Made by a program: the position numbers and the translations under genes | Notes under the pieces: model-generated | Seen by the model: only the letters and a program-made list of their open reading frames with translations | Database searches by the model: none | What the model was told of the DNA's origin: nothing | Origin: Verrucomicrobiota bacterium | GTDB taxonomy: Bacteria > Verrucomicrobiota > Verrucomicrobiia > Palsa-1439 | Assembly: GCA_003164675.1 (NCBI GenBank) | Contig: PLTX01000013.1 | Coordinates: 1 to 58,442 of the forward strand | Length of the DNA: 58,442 nt | Direction: 5' to 3' | Part shown: piece after piece, positions 15,041 through 24,625 of the stretch | Position numbering within the stretch: the first letter of the stretch is position 1 | Layout: the number at the start of each line of letters is the position of its first letter

Positions 15041-16183
15041 ATGAAAATTGCCGTTGCTTCTACGTTCTTGGGCAAGGTAATGCGTGGCTGCGAAAGCTGG
15101 GCACAAGACCTGGCGGCGGAATTGCACCGGCGTGGGATCGATGTCACGCTCTTTCAAGGCGGCGGCCCGTCCGATGTCTCCTACGCACGCCACATTCCCT
15201 GCCCGGATCACACGGACCCGTTCTGGAAACAGGTGACGCGTTTCACCCGACATGGTTTGTGGCGCTATGGGCTCGGCTCACCACTGCACTTGCAACAAGT
15301 GGTGTTTGGACGGCGCGTCGCTCGCGAGTTGCATCGGGACAGGTTTGACATCGTCCATACCGGGGATGCCGGTCCCGCGCTGGTCCTGGAGAGGGCGCGG
15401 CGCGCGGGCCATCACTCTGCCAAGGTCATCTTCGCCAATGAAACGGAAGAATCCTTCGAGTTCCTGAACCAGTTCGAGCACGTCCAGGAGCTGGCCCCGT
15501 ACTACCTGGAATTGGACCGCAAGCGCGGGCTGTCACCGGATCGGGAATGGTTTACCATCCCGAACTTTGTCGATTGCGACGTCTACGCTCCGGGAGATCA
15601 AGCGCAGGCCCGGCAAAAGTTTGGAATCCCTCGGGATCGGTTCGTCGTACTTGACGTCGCCGCGCTTAAGTTGACTCACAAGAGGCTGGACTGGCTGGCC
15701 AAAGAAGTGGCCATCGCCCGCCAAAAGCATCCTGAGATCATGTTGATCGTGGCCGGAGCGACCACCCCAGAAACCCCCCAGGTCGAAGACGTAATTCGCA
15801 AATATCTCGGAGAAGACGCGTGGATTCTCAAGGACATCCCGCGCCTGAACATGCCGGACCTCTACCGGGCCGCGGACACGTTCGTCCATGCCGCGTTGTC
15901 CGAGATGTTCGCCATTGTCTTGCTCGAGGCAGGCGCGACCGGTCTGTCTGTGCGCGGCCACAAATTCCCCGTGATCGAATGGGTCATCGGGAGCGGGGGC
16001 GTTTGTGTCGACATGGAAGTGCCGGGCGACCTAGCGCTTTCGATCATCGAGTCCCGCGAAAATCCCCTCCTGCGCGCACAATGCGGTGGCAACGCCCGCC
16101 ACCTGGTTATGGAGCGGTTCAACAAAGTTCGTGTCGTTGACCAGATCGTTGACATGTATGAGGCGGTATTGAAAAACAGGTGA
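15041..16183 (+). CDS. GT4-type glycosyltransferase
   Basis: A 380-residue GT-B fold glycosyltransferase. The N-terminal half begins MKIAVASTFLGKVMRGCESW, with the glycine-rich acceptor loop less canonical than in most GT4 enzymes. The C-terminal nucleotide-sugar domain has the conserved ALSEMFAIVLLEAGATG (the E-x7-E region near 285-300), preceded by the strand LMIVAGATTPETPQV. It is cytoplasmic or membrane-peripheral and adds a sugar to the lipid-linked repeat unit. It follows the methyltransferase-kinase gene after about 50 bp and is followed by an FkbM methyltransferase. Sugar and linkage cannot be told from the sequence. Confidence 0.85.
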   Translation: MKIAVASTFLGKVMRGCESWAQDLAAELHRRGIDVTLFQGGGPSDVSYARHIPCPDHTDPFWKQVTRFTRHGLWRYGLGSPLHLQQVVFGRRVARELHRDRFDIVHTGDAGPALVLERARRAGHHSAKVIFANETEESFEFLNQFEHVQELAPYYLELDRKRGLSPDREWFTIPNFVDCDVYAPGDQAQARQKFGIPRDRFVVLDVAALKLTHKRLDWLAKEVAIARQKHPEIMLIVAGATTPETPQVEDVIRKYLGEDAWILKDIPRLNMPDLYRAADTFVHAALSEMFAIVLLEAGATGLSVRGHKFPVIEWVIGSGGVCVDMEVPGDLALSIIESRENPLLRAQCGGNARHLVMERFNKVRVVDQIVDMYEAVLKNR

Positions 16184-16213
16184 GCCCAGCTTCTGGCTGG
16201 AAGGATATGGCGC

Positions 16214-17002
16214 ATGTGGGTTTACGGAGTTTTTTCGAAATTGCTACCAGAGTCCAGGTTCAAGACCCGCGTGCGTGACTTCTGCTTCAGCCACATCTTG
16301 TACAAAGTCACCTGGGGAACCCTGGAGAGTCCGTTGGCGCAAGGCTTGCGGGGCCGGTTCCGTCGGCTCGCCTTCCTCCGCAACGGCGAATACACCTGCG
16401 AAATTACCGGCTACGAAAAGCATTACCGCATCAAAGAAGGGGACGTCGTTGTCGATGCCGGCGCGTACCTCGGCCACTTCACCGTCTACGCCGCCAAGCG
16501 CGTGGGCAACACGGGCAAGGTCGTCGCGTTCGAACCTGACGCCGCAGTCTACCGGATGCTGCGGCACAATATCGAGCTCAACAAGCTGACGAACGTCGTC
16601 ATCATCAACCAAGCCATCTGGAGTCACGAGACCGAACTTGCGTTCGACAGCCGGGGTAACGCCTCCCAAATCGTGGCCGAAGGTGATCAGGCGAAAGCGC
16701 TGGTGAGAAAAATGCGGGTCACGAGCCTAGACACCGAGTTGCAGCGCCTCGGCTTGCCGACGGCGGACCTCATCAAGATGGACATCGAAGGCGCCGAACT
16801 CGCCGCCGTACAGGGAGCGCGCCTCCTGATGAAGCATCCCAACTGTCATTTCGCCATCGCATCGTACCACGTCGTCGACGGCGCGCAGACTTCCGTGGCC
16901 CTAGAGAATTTTTTCCGCGAGGCCGGCTATGACGCCGTCACGGAGTACCCCGCTCACCTGACCACGTACGCGAAGTGCCAGACCGTCTTAGGGGAACCAT
17001 GA
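16214..17002 (+). CDS. FkbM-family SAM methyltransferase
   Basis: A 262-residue methyltransferase of the FkbM family. Motif I reads VVVDAGAYLGHFTVYAAKRV (near residues 77-96), followed by VVAFEPDAAVYRMLRHNIEL and the family's characteristic KMDIEGAELAAVQGA near 192-206. FkbM proteins O-methylate polyketides or glycans; inside a polysaccharide cluster a sugar O-methylation is the natural reading. The stop codon overlaps the next gene's ATG by four bases, which shows tight coupling. A short hydrophobic-basic N-terminus may help membrane association. Confidence 0.88.
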   Translation: MWVYGVFSKLLPESRFKTRVRDFCFSHILYKVTWGTLESPLAQGLRGRFRRLAFLRNGEYTCEITGYEKHYRIKEGDVVVDAGAYLGHFTVYAAKRVGNTGKVVAFEPDAAVYRMLRHNIELNKLTNVVIINQAIWSHETELAFDSRGNASQIVAEGDQAKALVRKMRVTSLDTELQRLGLPTADLIKMDIEGAELAAVQGARLLMKHPNCHFAIASYHVVDGAQTSVALENFFREAGYDAVTEYPAHLTTYAKCQTVLGEP

Positions 17003-17943
17003 GCGCGAAGCCGCTCGTCAGCGTCGTGATCCCGACCTATAACTACGGGCGCTATATTTGTGAGACGGTCGAGAGCGCATTGGGGCAGACCTACTCTCCG
17101 ATCGAGATCATCGTCGTCGACGACGGTTCCACGGACGATACCGGGGAGCGCCTGACCGCCTACGGCGACCGCATCCGCTACATCCACCAGCAAAACCGTG
17201 GCCCGTCGGTGGCACGCAACACAGGCATTCAAGCGGCACGGGGTGAGTTTGTCGCGCTGCTGGATTCGGATGATCTCTGGTTGCCGGACAAGGTGGAGCG
17301 ACAAGTGACCTTGGCCATCCAACAATCCGATATCGGGCTGGTGGCCACGGAGGGGTTTGCAATCGACGAAACCGGACGGCGGCTGGACTTCGTGGCCGAG
17401 TCCTGTTGCCGGGATGGGTCTTGTGAGTTGACCGTGCGCGATCTGCTCGAGTTTGGTGCGTTCAGCCCTTCCTCGGTCTTGGCGCGCAAGGACGCACTAG
17501 TGGCTGGGGGCGGATTCGACGAGGGGCTGAAGGGTCCTGAGGACATGGAAATGTGGGTGCGCATCGCCGGCCGTTTTCGGGTGGTGCGCCTGAATGCGAC
17601 CTTGACCGGGCAGCGGGAGCATTCGGGGAGCCTCAGCCACCAGGTGGACCGAATGTTCCAAAACCATCAAAGAGCCATTGCCCAGTTGTTCACCAAGGTT
17701 CCGCAACTACGTCGACGGCCGACGTGGCGTCGGATTGCCGAGGCGCGCATGTACCGTGAGGCGGCGTGGCTACGCTTCAGCGGCGGAGACCGTGCGGGCG
17801 CCCTCGCCGATTTGCTGCGCTCGGGCTGCCGCTGGCCATTCGCCCTGCGCAACCGGCAGGCGCAGAAGAAACACCTCGAGCGCGCCAGGATGTTCTTGCG
17901 ATACAGTCTTGCGAGAAAACGCGCTACGGAAGGAGCCGGCTAG
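16999..17943 (+). CDS. GT2-family glycosyltransferase
   Basis: A 314-residue GT-A fold enzyme. It opens with the typical PLVSVVIPTYNYGRYICETV, has the nucleotide-binding IEIIVVDDGSTDDTGERL near residues 36-53, the SVARNTGIQAARGEFVALLD segment with the metal-binding D-S-D (LLDSDDLW), and the later acceptor-binding GPEDMEMWVRIAGRF. There are no transmembrane helices, so it acts on the cytoplasmic face, adding one sugar to the growing repeat. The ATG overlaps the stop of the FkbM gene (ATGA). The extreme C-terminus is strongly basic, consistent with membrane contact. Confidence 0.9.
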   Translation: MSAKPLVSVVIPTYNYGRYICETVESALGQTYSPIEIIVVDDGSTDDTGERLTAYGDRIRYIHQQNRGPSVARNTGIQAARGEFVALLDSDDLWLPDKVERQVTLAIQQSDIGLVATEGFAIDETGRRLDFVAESCCRDGSCELTVRDLLEFGAFSPSSVLARKDALVAGGGFDEGLKGPEDMEMWVRIAGRFRVVRLNATLTGQREHSGSLSHQVDRMFQNHQRAIAQLFTKVPQLRRRPTWRRIAEARMYREAAWLRFSGGDRAGALADLLRSGCRWPFALRNRQAQKKHLERARMFLRYSLARKRATEGAG

Positions 17944-17947
17944 ATCC

Positions 17948-19243
17948 ATGGGGTTTCTCCTGGTTTGTCTTTACGTCGCCGTCCTGTTGTTGCGCCCGCA
18001 GGAATGGTACGAACCGGTCAAGGGATACGAACTGGTGAACATCATCGCGATCCCGACGATTCTGATCGCGTTCATTCAACAAAGCAAGAGCAAGGCGGGC
18101 AGTTTCTTCTTACGGAACCGGTTTTCCCAGGCGATGCTGGGACTGTTCGCCTCGGTGATGCTGTCTCAACTGGTCAGGCTTCGCATCTCCGGCGCGATCG
18201 ACGCCGTCCGGGAATTTGGGAAGATCGTGATCCTTTTCTACCTGGTGGCGATTCTCGTCAATACGCCCCGTCGCGTGAGAATCATGATGTGGGTCATCAT
18301 CGCCTCGTCAATATTCCTGGCGTATCACGCCTACCTGCAAGTCCAGACGGGCCACGGTTTCGGCAATATCCAACCTTTTGGGTCGTACGACACAGGAGAT
18401 TTTCGAGTCATTGGCTCCGGCATTTTTTCTGACCCGAATGATTTTGCCATGCTCTACCTGATGGCCATGCCATTCGCCTTCTGTCTCCTGACGGCGGGTG
18501 GGGCAATCGCCAGCAAGCTGCTCCTGCTCGGCAGCCTGCCGCCCATGGTGTACGTGCTCTACTATACGCAATCGCGCGGCGGGATCATCGGATTCTGCGC
18601 CATGTTTATCGCGTATTTCTGGACGACCACGAAGAACCTCATGATTCGTGTCTTTCTGTTGGTCACCTTGCTCTCTGTCATCGTGGTTTTCGGCCCGGAG
18701 CGCGCTCGCGGCACGTACGTGGAAGGTTCGGCGTCGGGACGCGTGATGGCGTGGGGCTTAGGAATCCAAATGCTGAAAGAGGACCCGTTGTTCGGGTACG
18801 GGTACCAACGGTGGCCGGACTACAGTGGCGGCATTGTCGCGCACAATTCGCTGGTCAATTGTTTCGGTGAACTCGGCCTGGTCGGCTACATCTACTGGTT
18901 CACGTTGTGCCTGCTCATCGTGAAGTCGGTGCTGCGCATTGCCCGCGCTGAAGGTCAGGTCGATTTCCGGACAAGGCGGGTCGCCAACGGACTGTTCGCG
19001 GCCCAGGTCGGCTACCTGACCGCGGCCTTCTTTCTCACGCGAACCTATAATCCTGTCCTGTTCTTCCTCCTCGGCATGGGACTCGGATTGATCCGCTGGG
19101 TTCAGACCCAGCAACCAGGTCCCTCGCCAGTGGCGCAGATTTCCGCACGCGACGTCAGACAAACTGCCGTGTATGCCGTTGTGAGCATTCCCGTAATCTG
19201 GCTCATAATCCGGACCTATTGGGCGGTCAGCGGTTCCGGCTAG
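17948..19243 (+). CDS. Wzy / O-antigen-ligase-like membrane protein
   Basis: A 431-residue polytopic membrane protein with about 11-12 hydrophobic stretches and the Wzy_C/O-antigen ligase signature: a long periplasmic loop with YTQSRGGIIGF, SASGRVMAWGLGIQMLKEDP, LFGYGYQRW and AHNSLVNCFGELGLVGYIYW. It either polymerises the flipped repeat units or ligates the glycan to its carrier; these two are not separable by eye. I use the ATG at 17948-17950 because the more upstream part of the open frame overlaps the GT2 gene. It is followed closely by the MBOAT gene. Confidence 0.85.
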   Translation: MGFLLVCLYVAVLLLRPQEWYEPVKGYELVNIIAIPTILIAFIQQSKSKAGSFFLRNRFSQAMLGLFASVMLSQLVRLRISGAIDAVREFGKIVILFYLVAILVNTPRRVRIMMWVIIASSIFLAYHAYLQVQTGHGFGNIQPFGSYDTGDFRVIGSGIFSDPNDFAMLYLMAMPFAFCLLTAGGAIASKLLLLGSLPPMVYVLYYTQSRGGIIGFCAMFIAYFWTTTKNLMIRVFLLVTLLSVIVVFGPERARGTYVEGSASGRVMAWGLGIQMLKEDPLFGYGYQRWPDYSGGIVAHNSLVNCFGELGLVGYIYWFTLCLLIVKSVLRIARAEGQVDFRTRRVANGLFAAQVGYLTAAFFLTRTYNPVLFFLLGMGLGLIRWVQTQQPGPSPVAQISARDVRQTAVYAVVSIPVIWLIIRTYWAVSGSG

Positions 19244-19257
19244 GTCATCTAGCAATC

Positions 19258-20666
19258 ATGCTGTTTAATTCCTGGCAATTCTTCGTGTTTCTCGCCGTCG
19301 TCCTGGCGTTGTACTACTCGCTGGAGACGCTGCCGCAGAACAGGATGCTGCTGGTTGCCAGCTACTTCTTCTACGGATGGTGGGATTGGCGGTTCACCAG
19401 CCTCTTGATGATCTCGACCATCTTCGACTTCCACATTTCCATCGCGATCAATGGCGCCACCGATCAACGCCGCCGAAAACTCCTGTTGCTGGTCAGCATC
19501 CTGGTGAACTTCGGGATGCTGGGCTTCTTCAAGTACTTCAACTTTTTCATCGATTCCGCCGCGCACGTCATCCAATGGTTCGGCCTTCAACCGCATCTGC
19601 CAACTCTCCGCATCATCCTGCCGGCGGGAATCTCGTTCTACACGTTCCAGACGATGAACTACGTGATCGACGTGTACAAACGAAAGATGAAACCCACCAA
19701 CGATTTCCTGACCTATGCGCTCTTCGTGTCCTACTTCCCGCACCTGGTCGCCGGCCCGATCATTCGCGCGGAAGTCCTGTTGCCCCAGTTGCTCCGCAAA
19801 CGCATCGTCACGAACGAACATCTCAACACCGGCGGCGCACTCATCCTCATCGGATTGTTCAAGAAAGTGGTGATCGCCGATGTCCTGTCGCCCGACGTCG
19901 AGCCAGTTTTCGCCGCGCCCCACGCGTTTTCATCGCTCCTGTTGCTCAACGGCCTGTACTATTTTTCCCTGCAAATCTATTGCGACTTCTCCGGCTACAC
20001 CGATATCGCCCGGGGGGTCAGCCGCTTGCTGGGCATTGAGCTGCCCGAGAATTTCAACCAACCCTATCTCTCCCGCAACATCACCGAGTTCTGGAGACGC
20101 TGGCACATCTCCCTGTCCACCTGGCTCCGTGATTACCTCTACATTCCGCTCGGTGGCAACCGCCGTGGCCGAGCGAGAACCTATCTGAACCTGTTCATCA
20201 CGATGTTGCTGGGCGGGCTGTGGCACGGGGCCCGATGGACATTCGTCGCCTGGGGTTTCCTCCACGGAGTGTACCTCGCGGCCCACAAATTCTATCTCGA
20301 ATTGCGTTCTCCTGCGGAGTCGGCGAGATCAAACTGGCTCCTGAATGTGGCCAAGGTGTTCGTCGCCTTCCACCTCGTCGCTCTCACGTGGATTTTTTCC
20401 GGGCACCTGATTTCCCAACCGCGTTCTCCTATCTCATGGGCATTCTGCACTGGCATGGGGGGTTCAACGTGTTGGAGATCGCCGGCGCCATTTGGTTCAT
20501 GCTCATCGTGCTGGCGCTCGATTTGCCCCAATACTTCTCCGAAAGCCACACCATCATCCTGCGCTGGCCGTGGGTCGTCCGCGGCCTTGCCTATACCGCG
20601 ATGATCACGATGATCTTTGTCTCGCGAAGTGACCGTGCCATCCCCTTCATCTATTTTCAGTTTTGA
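19258..20666 (+). CDS. MBOAT O-acyltransferase (AlgI-like), interrupted by a one-base frameshift
   Basis: A membrane-bound O-acyltransferase of the AlgI type, which passes acetyl groups across the membrane for polysaccharide acetylation. The first 380 codons carry hallmarks: LLVASYFFYGWWDWRF, ILPAGISFYTFQTMNYVIDV, FPHLVAGPIIR, ITEFWRRWHISLSTWLRDYL and the catalytic-histidine segment GGLWHGARWTF. After LVALTWIF the frame runs into unrelated sequence, while the proper continuation (FRAPDFPTAFSYLMGILHWH ...) lies in another frame and ends at 20666. Adding one T to the T6 run at 20393-20398 restores a 469-residue protein of normal length. This is a real mutation, a phase-variable tract or an assembly error. 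Partner SGNH gene follows directly. Confidence 0.85.
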
Positions 20667-21681
20667 CACCCTGCAAGTCCACTGGGGCGTTCCTCGTGGA
20701 CTGCTGACCGCGGTCGTTTTGCTGGGTGTCCTGGATTTCGGTCTGTCTCGCGCTGACTGGCCGTATCGCAAATACCCTTCCAGCTACGTCGGGACGTTTC
20801 TGTCCCAGGAAGAAGTGTTGCGGCGCGACCCTGTACCGCCGCGCATCATCATCCTTGGTAATTCACGCTCCAAGTGCGGACTGCTCTCGCAAGAAATCGA
20901 GCGCCTCTTGGGACTACCGGATGGCGCCGTGCTGAATTTGTCCATCGAGAGCGGAGATCACTACGACAACTACATGTTCCAAAAGCGCAATCGACAACAA
21001 ATGAAGTCCGCCCGACTGTTGATTTATGCCGTCGACGCCTACGAATGGAACACCAACTTTCCTCTCAGTGAACGTTTCCCGCATTTCGCCGGACTCTCTG
21101 ACCGGTTGTACCTCGAACCGTCTGTACCCAGTCTATTCGGCTGGTTCTTTCGCACTGAGGAAAAAGCGGCGCTGTATCACGCGATCTTTCGAAGAATCAA
21201 GGGACGGCTCGTCGGCGCGTCTCGTCTCGCAAGCCAGGCGGGAGTCGATGACCCTCCCGCCAATCAACCGAAGTCGTCAACGCCCGATCGTACAGTCGAA
21301 GGCCGGGTTTCGTTCTGGTACAAAGATTTCCGACTGTCACCGAAGCGGCAGGCACTGCTGCAGCAGGTCGTCGCCACCGCGCGCGAGGACGAACAGCAGG
21401 TCGTTATCGTACAATTGCCATTCCGTGACGAATACATGCAGGAGGTGTTTCGCGCTCACGCTTCGGAGTACGACGCGTACCAGCAATCTATTCGCAGCTT
21501 GGACGGCGTTCACATCCATCTATTTGAAACAGCTTCAGCTTGTGGGCTGGAGCCCACGGATTTCCAGGATTGGGACCACTTGGACACCAACGGGGCCGGA
21601 AAATTCACGCGAGTGTGGTGCGATTGGTTGGCGACGCACGAAAAGGATACGATGGCCGCACTCGGTGCCGGCGCCAGGTAA
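20629..21681 (+). CDS. SGNH-like accessory protein of polysaccharide O-acetylation
   Basis: A protein of about 350 residues with one N-terminal membrane helix (GLLTAVVLLGVLDFGLSRA), then an SGNH-hydrolase-like domain: a block-I-like serine in IIILGNSRSKCGLLS (near residue 80) and a C-terminal DWDHLDTNGAGKF supplying an Asp-x-x-His pair. This matches periplasmic AlgJ/AlgX/DltD-type partners of MBOAT proteins, which complete acetyl transfer to the glycan outside the membrane. The start is uncertain; GTG at 20629 (used here) and TTG at 20617 both overlap the end of the MBOAT gene, as expected for coupled translation. The catalytic pair is seen, the acetyltransferase role is family inference. Confidence 0.75.
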   Translation: MTVPSPSSIFSFDTLQVHWGVPRGLLTAVVLLGVLDFGLSRADWPYRKYPSSYVGTFLSQEEVLRRDPVPPRIIILGNSRSKCGLLSQEIERLLGLPDGAVLNLSIESGDHYDNYMFQKRNRQQMKSARLLIYAVDAYEWNTNFPLSERFPHFAGLSDRLYLEPSVPSLFGWFFRTEEKAALYHAIFRRIKGRLVGASRLASQAGVDDPPANQPKSSTPDRTVEGRVSFWYKDFRLSPKRQALLQQVVATAREDEQQVVIVQLPFRDEYMQEVFRAHASEYDAYQQSIRSLDGVHIHLFETASACGLEPTDFQDWDHLDTNGAGKFTRVWCDWLATHEKDTMAALGAGAR

Positions 21682-21772
21682 CGGTCCATACCTGTCCTGT
21701 TGCACCTGATCGCGCGCCGCCCCCGATGTCCTTGCAAACAGCCATTCAACCGGAGAAAATGCGAGCAAGCTT

Positions 21773-22471
21773 ATGAAGGCAGTCATTCTGGCAGGCGGTT
21801 TGGGCACACGATTGCGGCCATTCACCGAGATCATTCCGAAGCCGTTGCTTCCCATCGGCGAAAAGTCGGTCCTCGAAATCCAAATTGAGCGACTCAAGAA
21901 ACATGGGTTTGATGAGATTTTCCTCGCTACGAACTACAAGGCGGACTATCTCGAACGCTTTGTCGGTGACGGATCGCAGTATGGCGTCCGCGTAACCGTC
22001 AGCGAGGAAACCAAGCCGCTGGGTACGGCGGGACCCGTCACGCTCTTGCGAAATAAACTGACCGAACCGTTCGTAGTGATGAACGGCGATATTCTCAGCC
22101 TGATCGATTTTACGGATTTCTACCAGTTTGCAATGAAACAGGAGGCCTGGTTAACCATCGCGATTCGACAGCACATCACACCGTATGCATTCGGGGACAT
22201 CTTTTTCGAGGGCGATCGCGTCACCGGAATCGAGGAAAAGCCTAACATCGTTAAGTTCATCCTAGCGGGCATCTATATCATGCGCCCGGAGATTTTCGAG
22301 ATCATCCCGACGGATACCTACTTCGGTATGGACCTGCTGATCAAGGAAATGCTCAAGCTGGGCTTGCCCGTAGTCAAATACAACCTCGAGGCGTACTGGC
22401 TCGATATCGGACAAATCACCGACTTCGAAAAAGCGCAGGACATCTATCGTCAGCACTTCAAAGAGGACTAA
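21773..22471 (+). CDS. Sugar-1-phosphate nucleotidyltransferase
   Basis: A 232-residue nucleotidyltransferase with the signature MKAVILAGGLGTRLRPFTEI, the base-binding PLGTAGPVTLL, and the metal-binding VVMNGDILS near residue 103. The C-terminus is short, with no left-handed beta-helix. It resembles the subgroup found in legionaminic-acid and related pathways (PtmE-like) and GDP-sugar pyrophosphorylases, and it activates a sugar phosphate as an NDP-sugar. It begins a tight run with an SDR epimerase, a LegC-like aminotransferase and a NeuD-like acyltransferase, so it probably helps make one modified amino sugar. The exact nucleotide and sugar are not determinable. Confidence 0.88.
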   Translation: MKAVILAGGLGTRLRPFTEIIPKPLLPIGEKSVLEIQIERLKKHGFDEIFLATNYKADYLERFVGDGSQYGVRVTVSEETKPLGTAGPVTLLRNKLTEPFVVMNGDILSLIDFTDFYQFAMKQEAWLTIAIRQHITPYAFGDIFFEGDRVTGIEEKPNIVKFILAGIYIMRPEIFEIIPTDTYFGMDLLIKEMLKLGLPVVKYNLEAYWLDIGQITDFEKAQDIYRQHFKED

Positions 22472-22473
22472 TC

Positions 22474-23454
22474 GTGCGAGTCTTGGTTACAGGTTGCGCT
22501 GGCTACATCGGCTCCGTTCTGACTCGTCAATTGCTCAAGAAGGGTCACCATGTTCGGGGCGTGGACGCCCTGTTCTTCGGCGGTGATTCTCTGCTGGATA
22601 TCGTCACACATCCGCGCTTCGAATTCGTCCGCGCCGACGTACGCGATAGCAAGGCATTGGCGACCACGCTCGACGGCATCGAAGCGGTCGCTCACCTGGC
22701 CGCAATCGTTGGCGATCCCGCGTGTGCCCAACAACCGGACCTCGCCCGCGCAATCAACCTCGAAGCATCCACGACTCTGCTCCGTCTTTGCCATGAGAAC
22801 CCCACGGTCCAACGGTTCGCGTTCGCGTCAACCTGTAGCAATTATGGCAAAATGCAAGGTGATGGGTACGTTGACGAAACATCCCCACTTCGTCCGGTTT
22901 CGTTGTATGCCGAACTCAAGGTCGGATTTGAAAAACATCTCCTGCAGGCTTCCCTGCGGCCCAACCTCATCCCCACCTCCTTGCGCTTCGCTACCGTCTA
23001 TGGAGTATCTCCACGAATGCGGTTCGATCTGACGGTCAACGAGTTTGTCCGTGATCTGGCGTTGGGAAGGACGCTGCGCGTGTTCGGCCAGCAGTTTTGG
23101 CGGCCCTACTGCCACGTCGAAGACCTGGCCCGCTCCGTCGTTCTCGTCCTCGAGTGCCCAGCCGGGAAAGTCCGACAGGATGTCTTCAACGTCGGGGATA
23201 CGCGTGAGAATTACACGAAGGAAATGATCGTCAACGAAATCTTCAAATGTTTGCATGACCTGCCGCGCACGTTGGCTTCCTATGTGCAAAAAACGGAAGA
23301 CCCCCGCGATTATCGCGTCGATTTCTCGAAGATTCATTCGACGTTGGGATTCGAAATCACCAAGCGCGTTCCCGATGGGATTCGAGAACTTTCCGTCCTG
23401 CTTCGGCAGGGAGTGATCAGCGATCCGGATGCAGCACGATTCAAGAATGTCTGA
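22474..23454 (+). CDS. NAD-dependent epimerase/dehydratase (extended SDR)
   Basis: A 326-residue extended short-chain dehydrogenase/reductase. It starts with the NAD-binding VRVLVTGCAGYIGSVLTRQL (GxxGxxG), has catalytic residues in FASTCSNYG (Ser/Thr) and YAELK (Tyr-x-x-x-Lys, near residue 149), and VFNVGDTRENYTKEMIV later. Extended SDRs of this sort epimerise or dehydrate NDP-sugars. The GTG start lies two bases after the nucleotidyltransferase stop, and its own end overlaps the next gene, which ties it to the same pathway. The specific reaction cannot be assigned by eye. Confidence 0.88.
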   Translation: MRVLVTGCAGYIGSVLTRQLLKKGHHVRGVDALFFGGDSLLDIVTHPRFEFVRADVRDSKALATTLDGIEAVAHLAAIVGDPACAQQPDLARAINLEASTTLLRLCHENPTVQRFAFASTCSNYGKMQGDGYVDETSPLRPVSLYAELKVGFEKHLLQASLRPNLIPTSLRFATVYGVSPRMRFDLTVNEFVRDLALGRTLRVFGQQFWRPYCHVEDLARSVVLVLECPAGKVRQDVFNVGDTRENYTKEMIVNEIFKCLHDLPRTLASYVQKTEDPRDYRVDFSKIHSTLGFEITKRVPDGIRELSVLLRQGVISDPDAARFKNV

Positions 23455-24625
23455 CAGTTCCAACAGTTTCATTCCGCTCAGCGTTCCCGTTATCCAGGGA
23501 AACGAGTGGGCGTACGTCAAGGAGTGCCTCGACACCGGTTGGGTCTCTTCCGCCGGCAAGTTTGTTGACCGCTTCGAACAGGAAACCAGTCAGTTCACGG
23601 GAGCGAAATACGCCGTGGCTTGCGCCACCGGCACAGCCGCTCTTCACGTCGCGCTTCGAATCGCAGGGGTCACGACCGGTGACGAGGTCATTGTGCCCAC
23701 GGTCACGTTCATCGCGTCGATCAATTCCGTACGGTATGTCGATGCCCACCCCGTGTTCATGGATTGCGACGAGCACTACAATCTCGACACCGAGAAGACG
23801 CGTGACTTCATTCACCAGGAAACCGTGTTCAAGAACGGTCACACTTACAATCGACAGACCAACCGCCGCATCACCGCGGTCATGCCGGTGCACGTGTTCG
23901 GCAACGCCGTGTGGCTCGATGAACTGTTGCCGCTGTGCCGCGAGCGAAACATCAAGGTCATTGAAGACGCCGCCGAAAGCATCGGCACGAAGTACACGAC
24001 CGGCCAATTCAAGGGCCGGCACACGGGCACTGTTGGCGACATCGGGTGCCTGTCGTTCAATGGCAACAAGATCATCACCACCGGCGGCGGCGGCATGATC
24101 CTTACCGACCACCGCGAGTACGCCGACCGAGCGAAATATCTCACCACCCAGGCCAAGGATGATGAGGTGAGATTTGTTCACAATGACGTCGGCTACAACT
24201 ACCGGCTGACGAATGTTCAAGCCGCCATCGGCGTGGCCCAACTCGAGCAGCTCCCCGGGTATCTGGACCTGAAACGGAAGAACTATTCAGCGTACAGAGG
24301 CGGAATCGACGCCATCCCCGGCCTCCATCTGGCCGAAGGTCCTGATTACGCTGCAAACAACCACTGGATGTACGCGTTACAAATTGACAGCGCGCAATAC
24401 GGGCTGGACAGGGAGCAACTCATGGCCAAGATGGGCCGAAATAATATTCAAACGCGCCCCCTCTGGCAGTTGAACCATCGGCAACGCCCCTACGCGAACT
24501 GTCAGCATTACCAGATTGACCGCGCGAACCATCTGCTGGATGTCACGTTGAACCTGCCCTGCTCGGTTGGCTTGACTCCGCCGCAAATTCAGCGTGTGAT
24601 CGAAGTCCTGCGACAAAAACCATGA
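23447..24625 (+). CDS. LegC/PerA-type DegT-family sugar aminotransferase
   Basis: A 392-residue PLP enzyme of the DegT/DnrJ/EryC1 family. The N-terminus IPLSVPVIQGNEWAYVKECL followed by DTGWVSSAGK matches the LegC group, which transaminates keto-sugar nucleotides (4-amino sugars in legionaminic acid and bacillosamine-type pathways). Other landmarks are ACATGTAALHVAL (PLP-phosphate site), VMPVHVFGNAVWLDE, VIEDAAESIGTKY and the PLP lysine in CLSFNGNKIITTGGGG (Lys208). Its ATG lies inside the end of the SDR gene, and its stop overlaps the acyltransferase start. Together these three genes plausibly build an N-acylated 4-amino sugar. Confidence 0.9.
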   Translation: MSDSSNSFIPLSVPVIQGNEWAYVKECLDTGWVSSAGKFVDRFEQETSQFTGAKYAVACATGTAALHVALRIAGVTTGDEVIVPTVTFIASINSVRYVDAHPVFMDCDEHYNLDTEKTRDFIHQETVFKNGHTYNRQTNRRITAVMPVHVFGNAVWLDELLPLCRERNIKVIEDAAESIGTKYTTGQFKGRHTGTVGDIGCLSFNGNKIITTGGGGMILTDHREYADRAKYLTTQAKDDEVRFVHNDVGYNYRLTNVQAAIGVAQLEQLPGYLDLKRKNYSAYRGGIDAIPGLHLAEGPDYAANNHWMYALQIDSAQYGLDREQLMAKMGRNNIQTRPLWQLNHRQRPYANCQHYQIDRANHLLDVTLNLPCSVGLTPPQIQRVIEVLRQKP

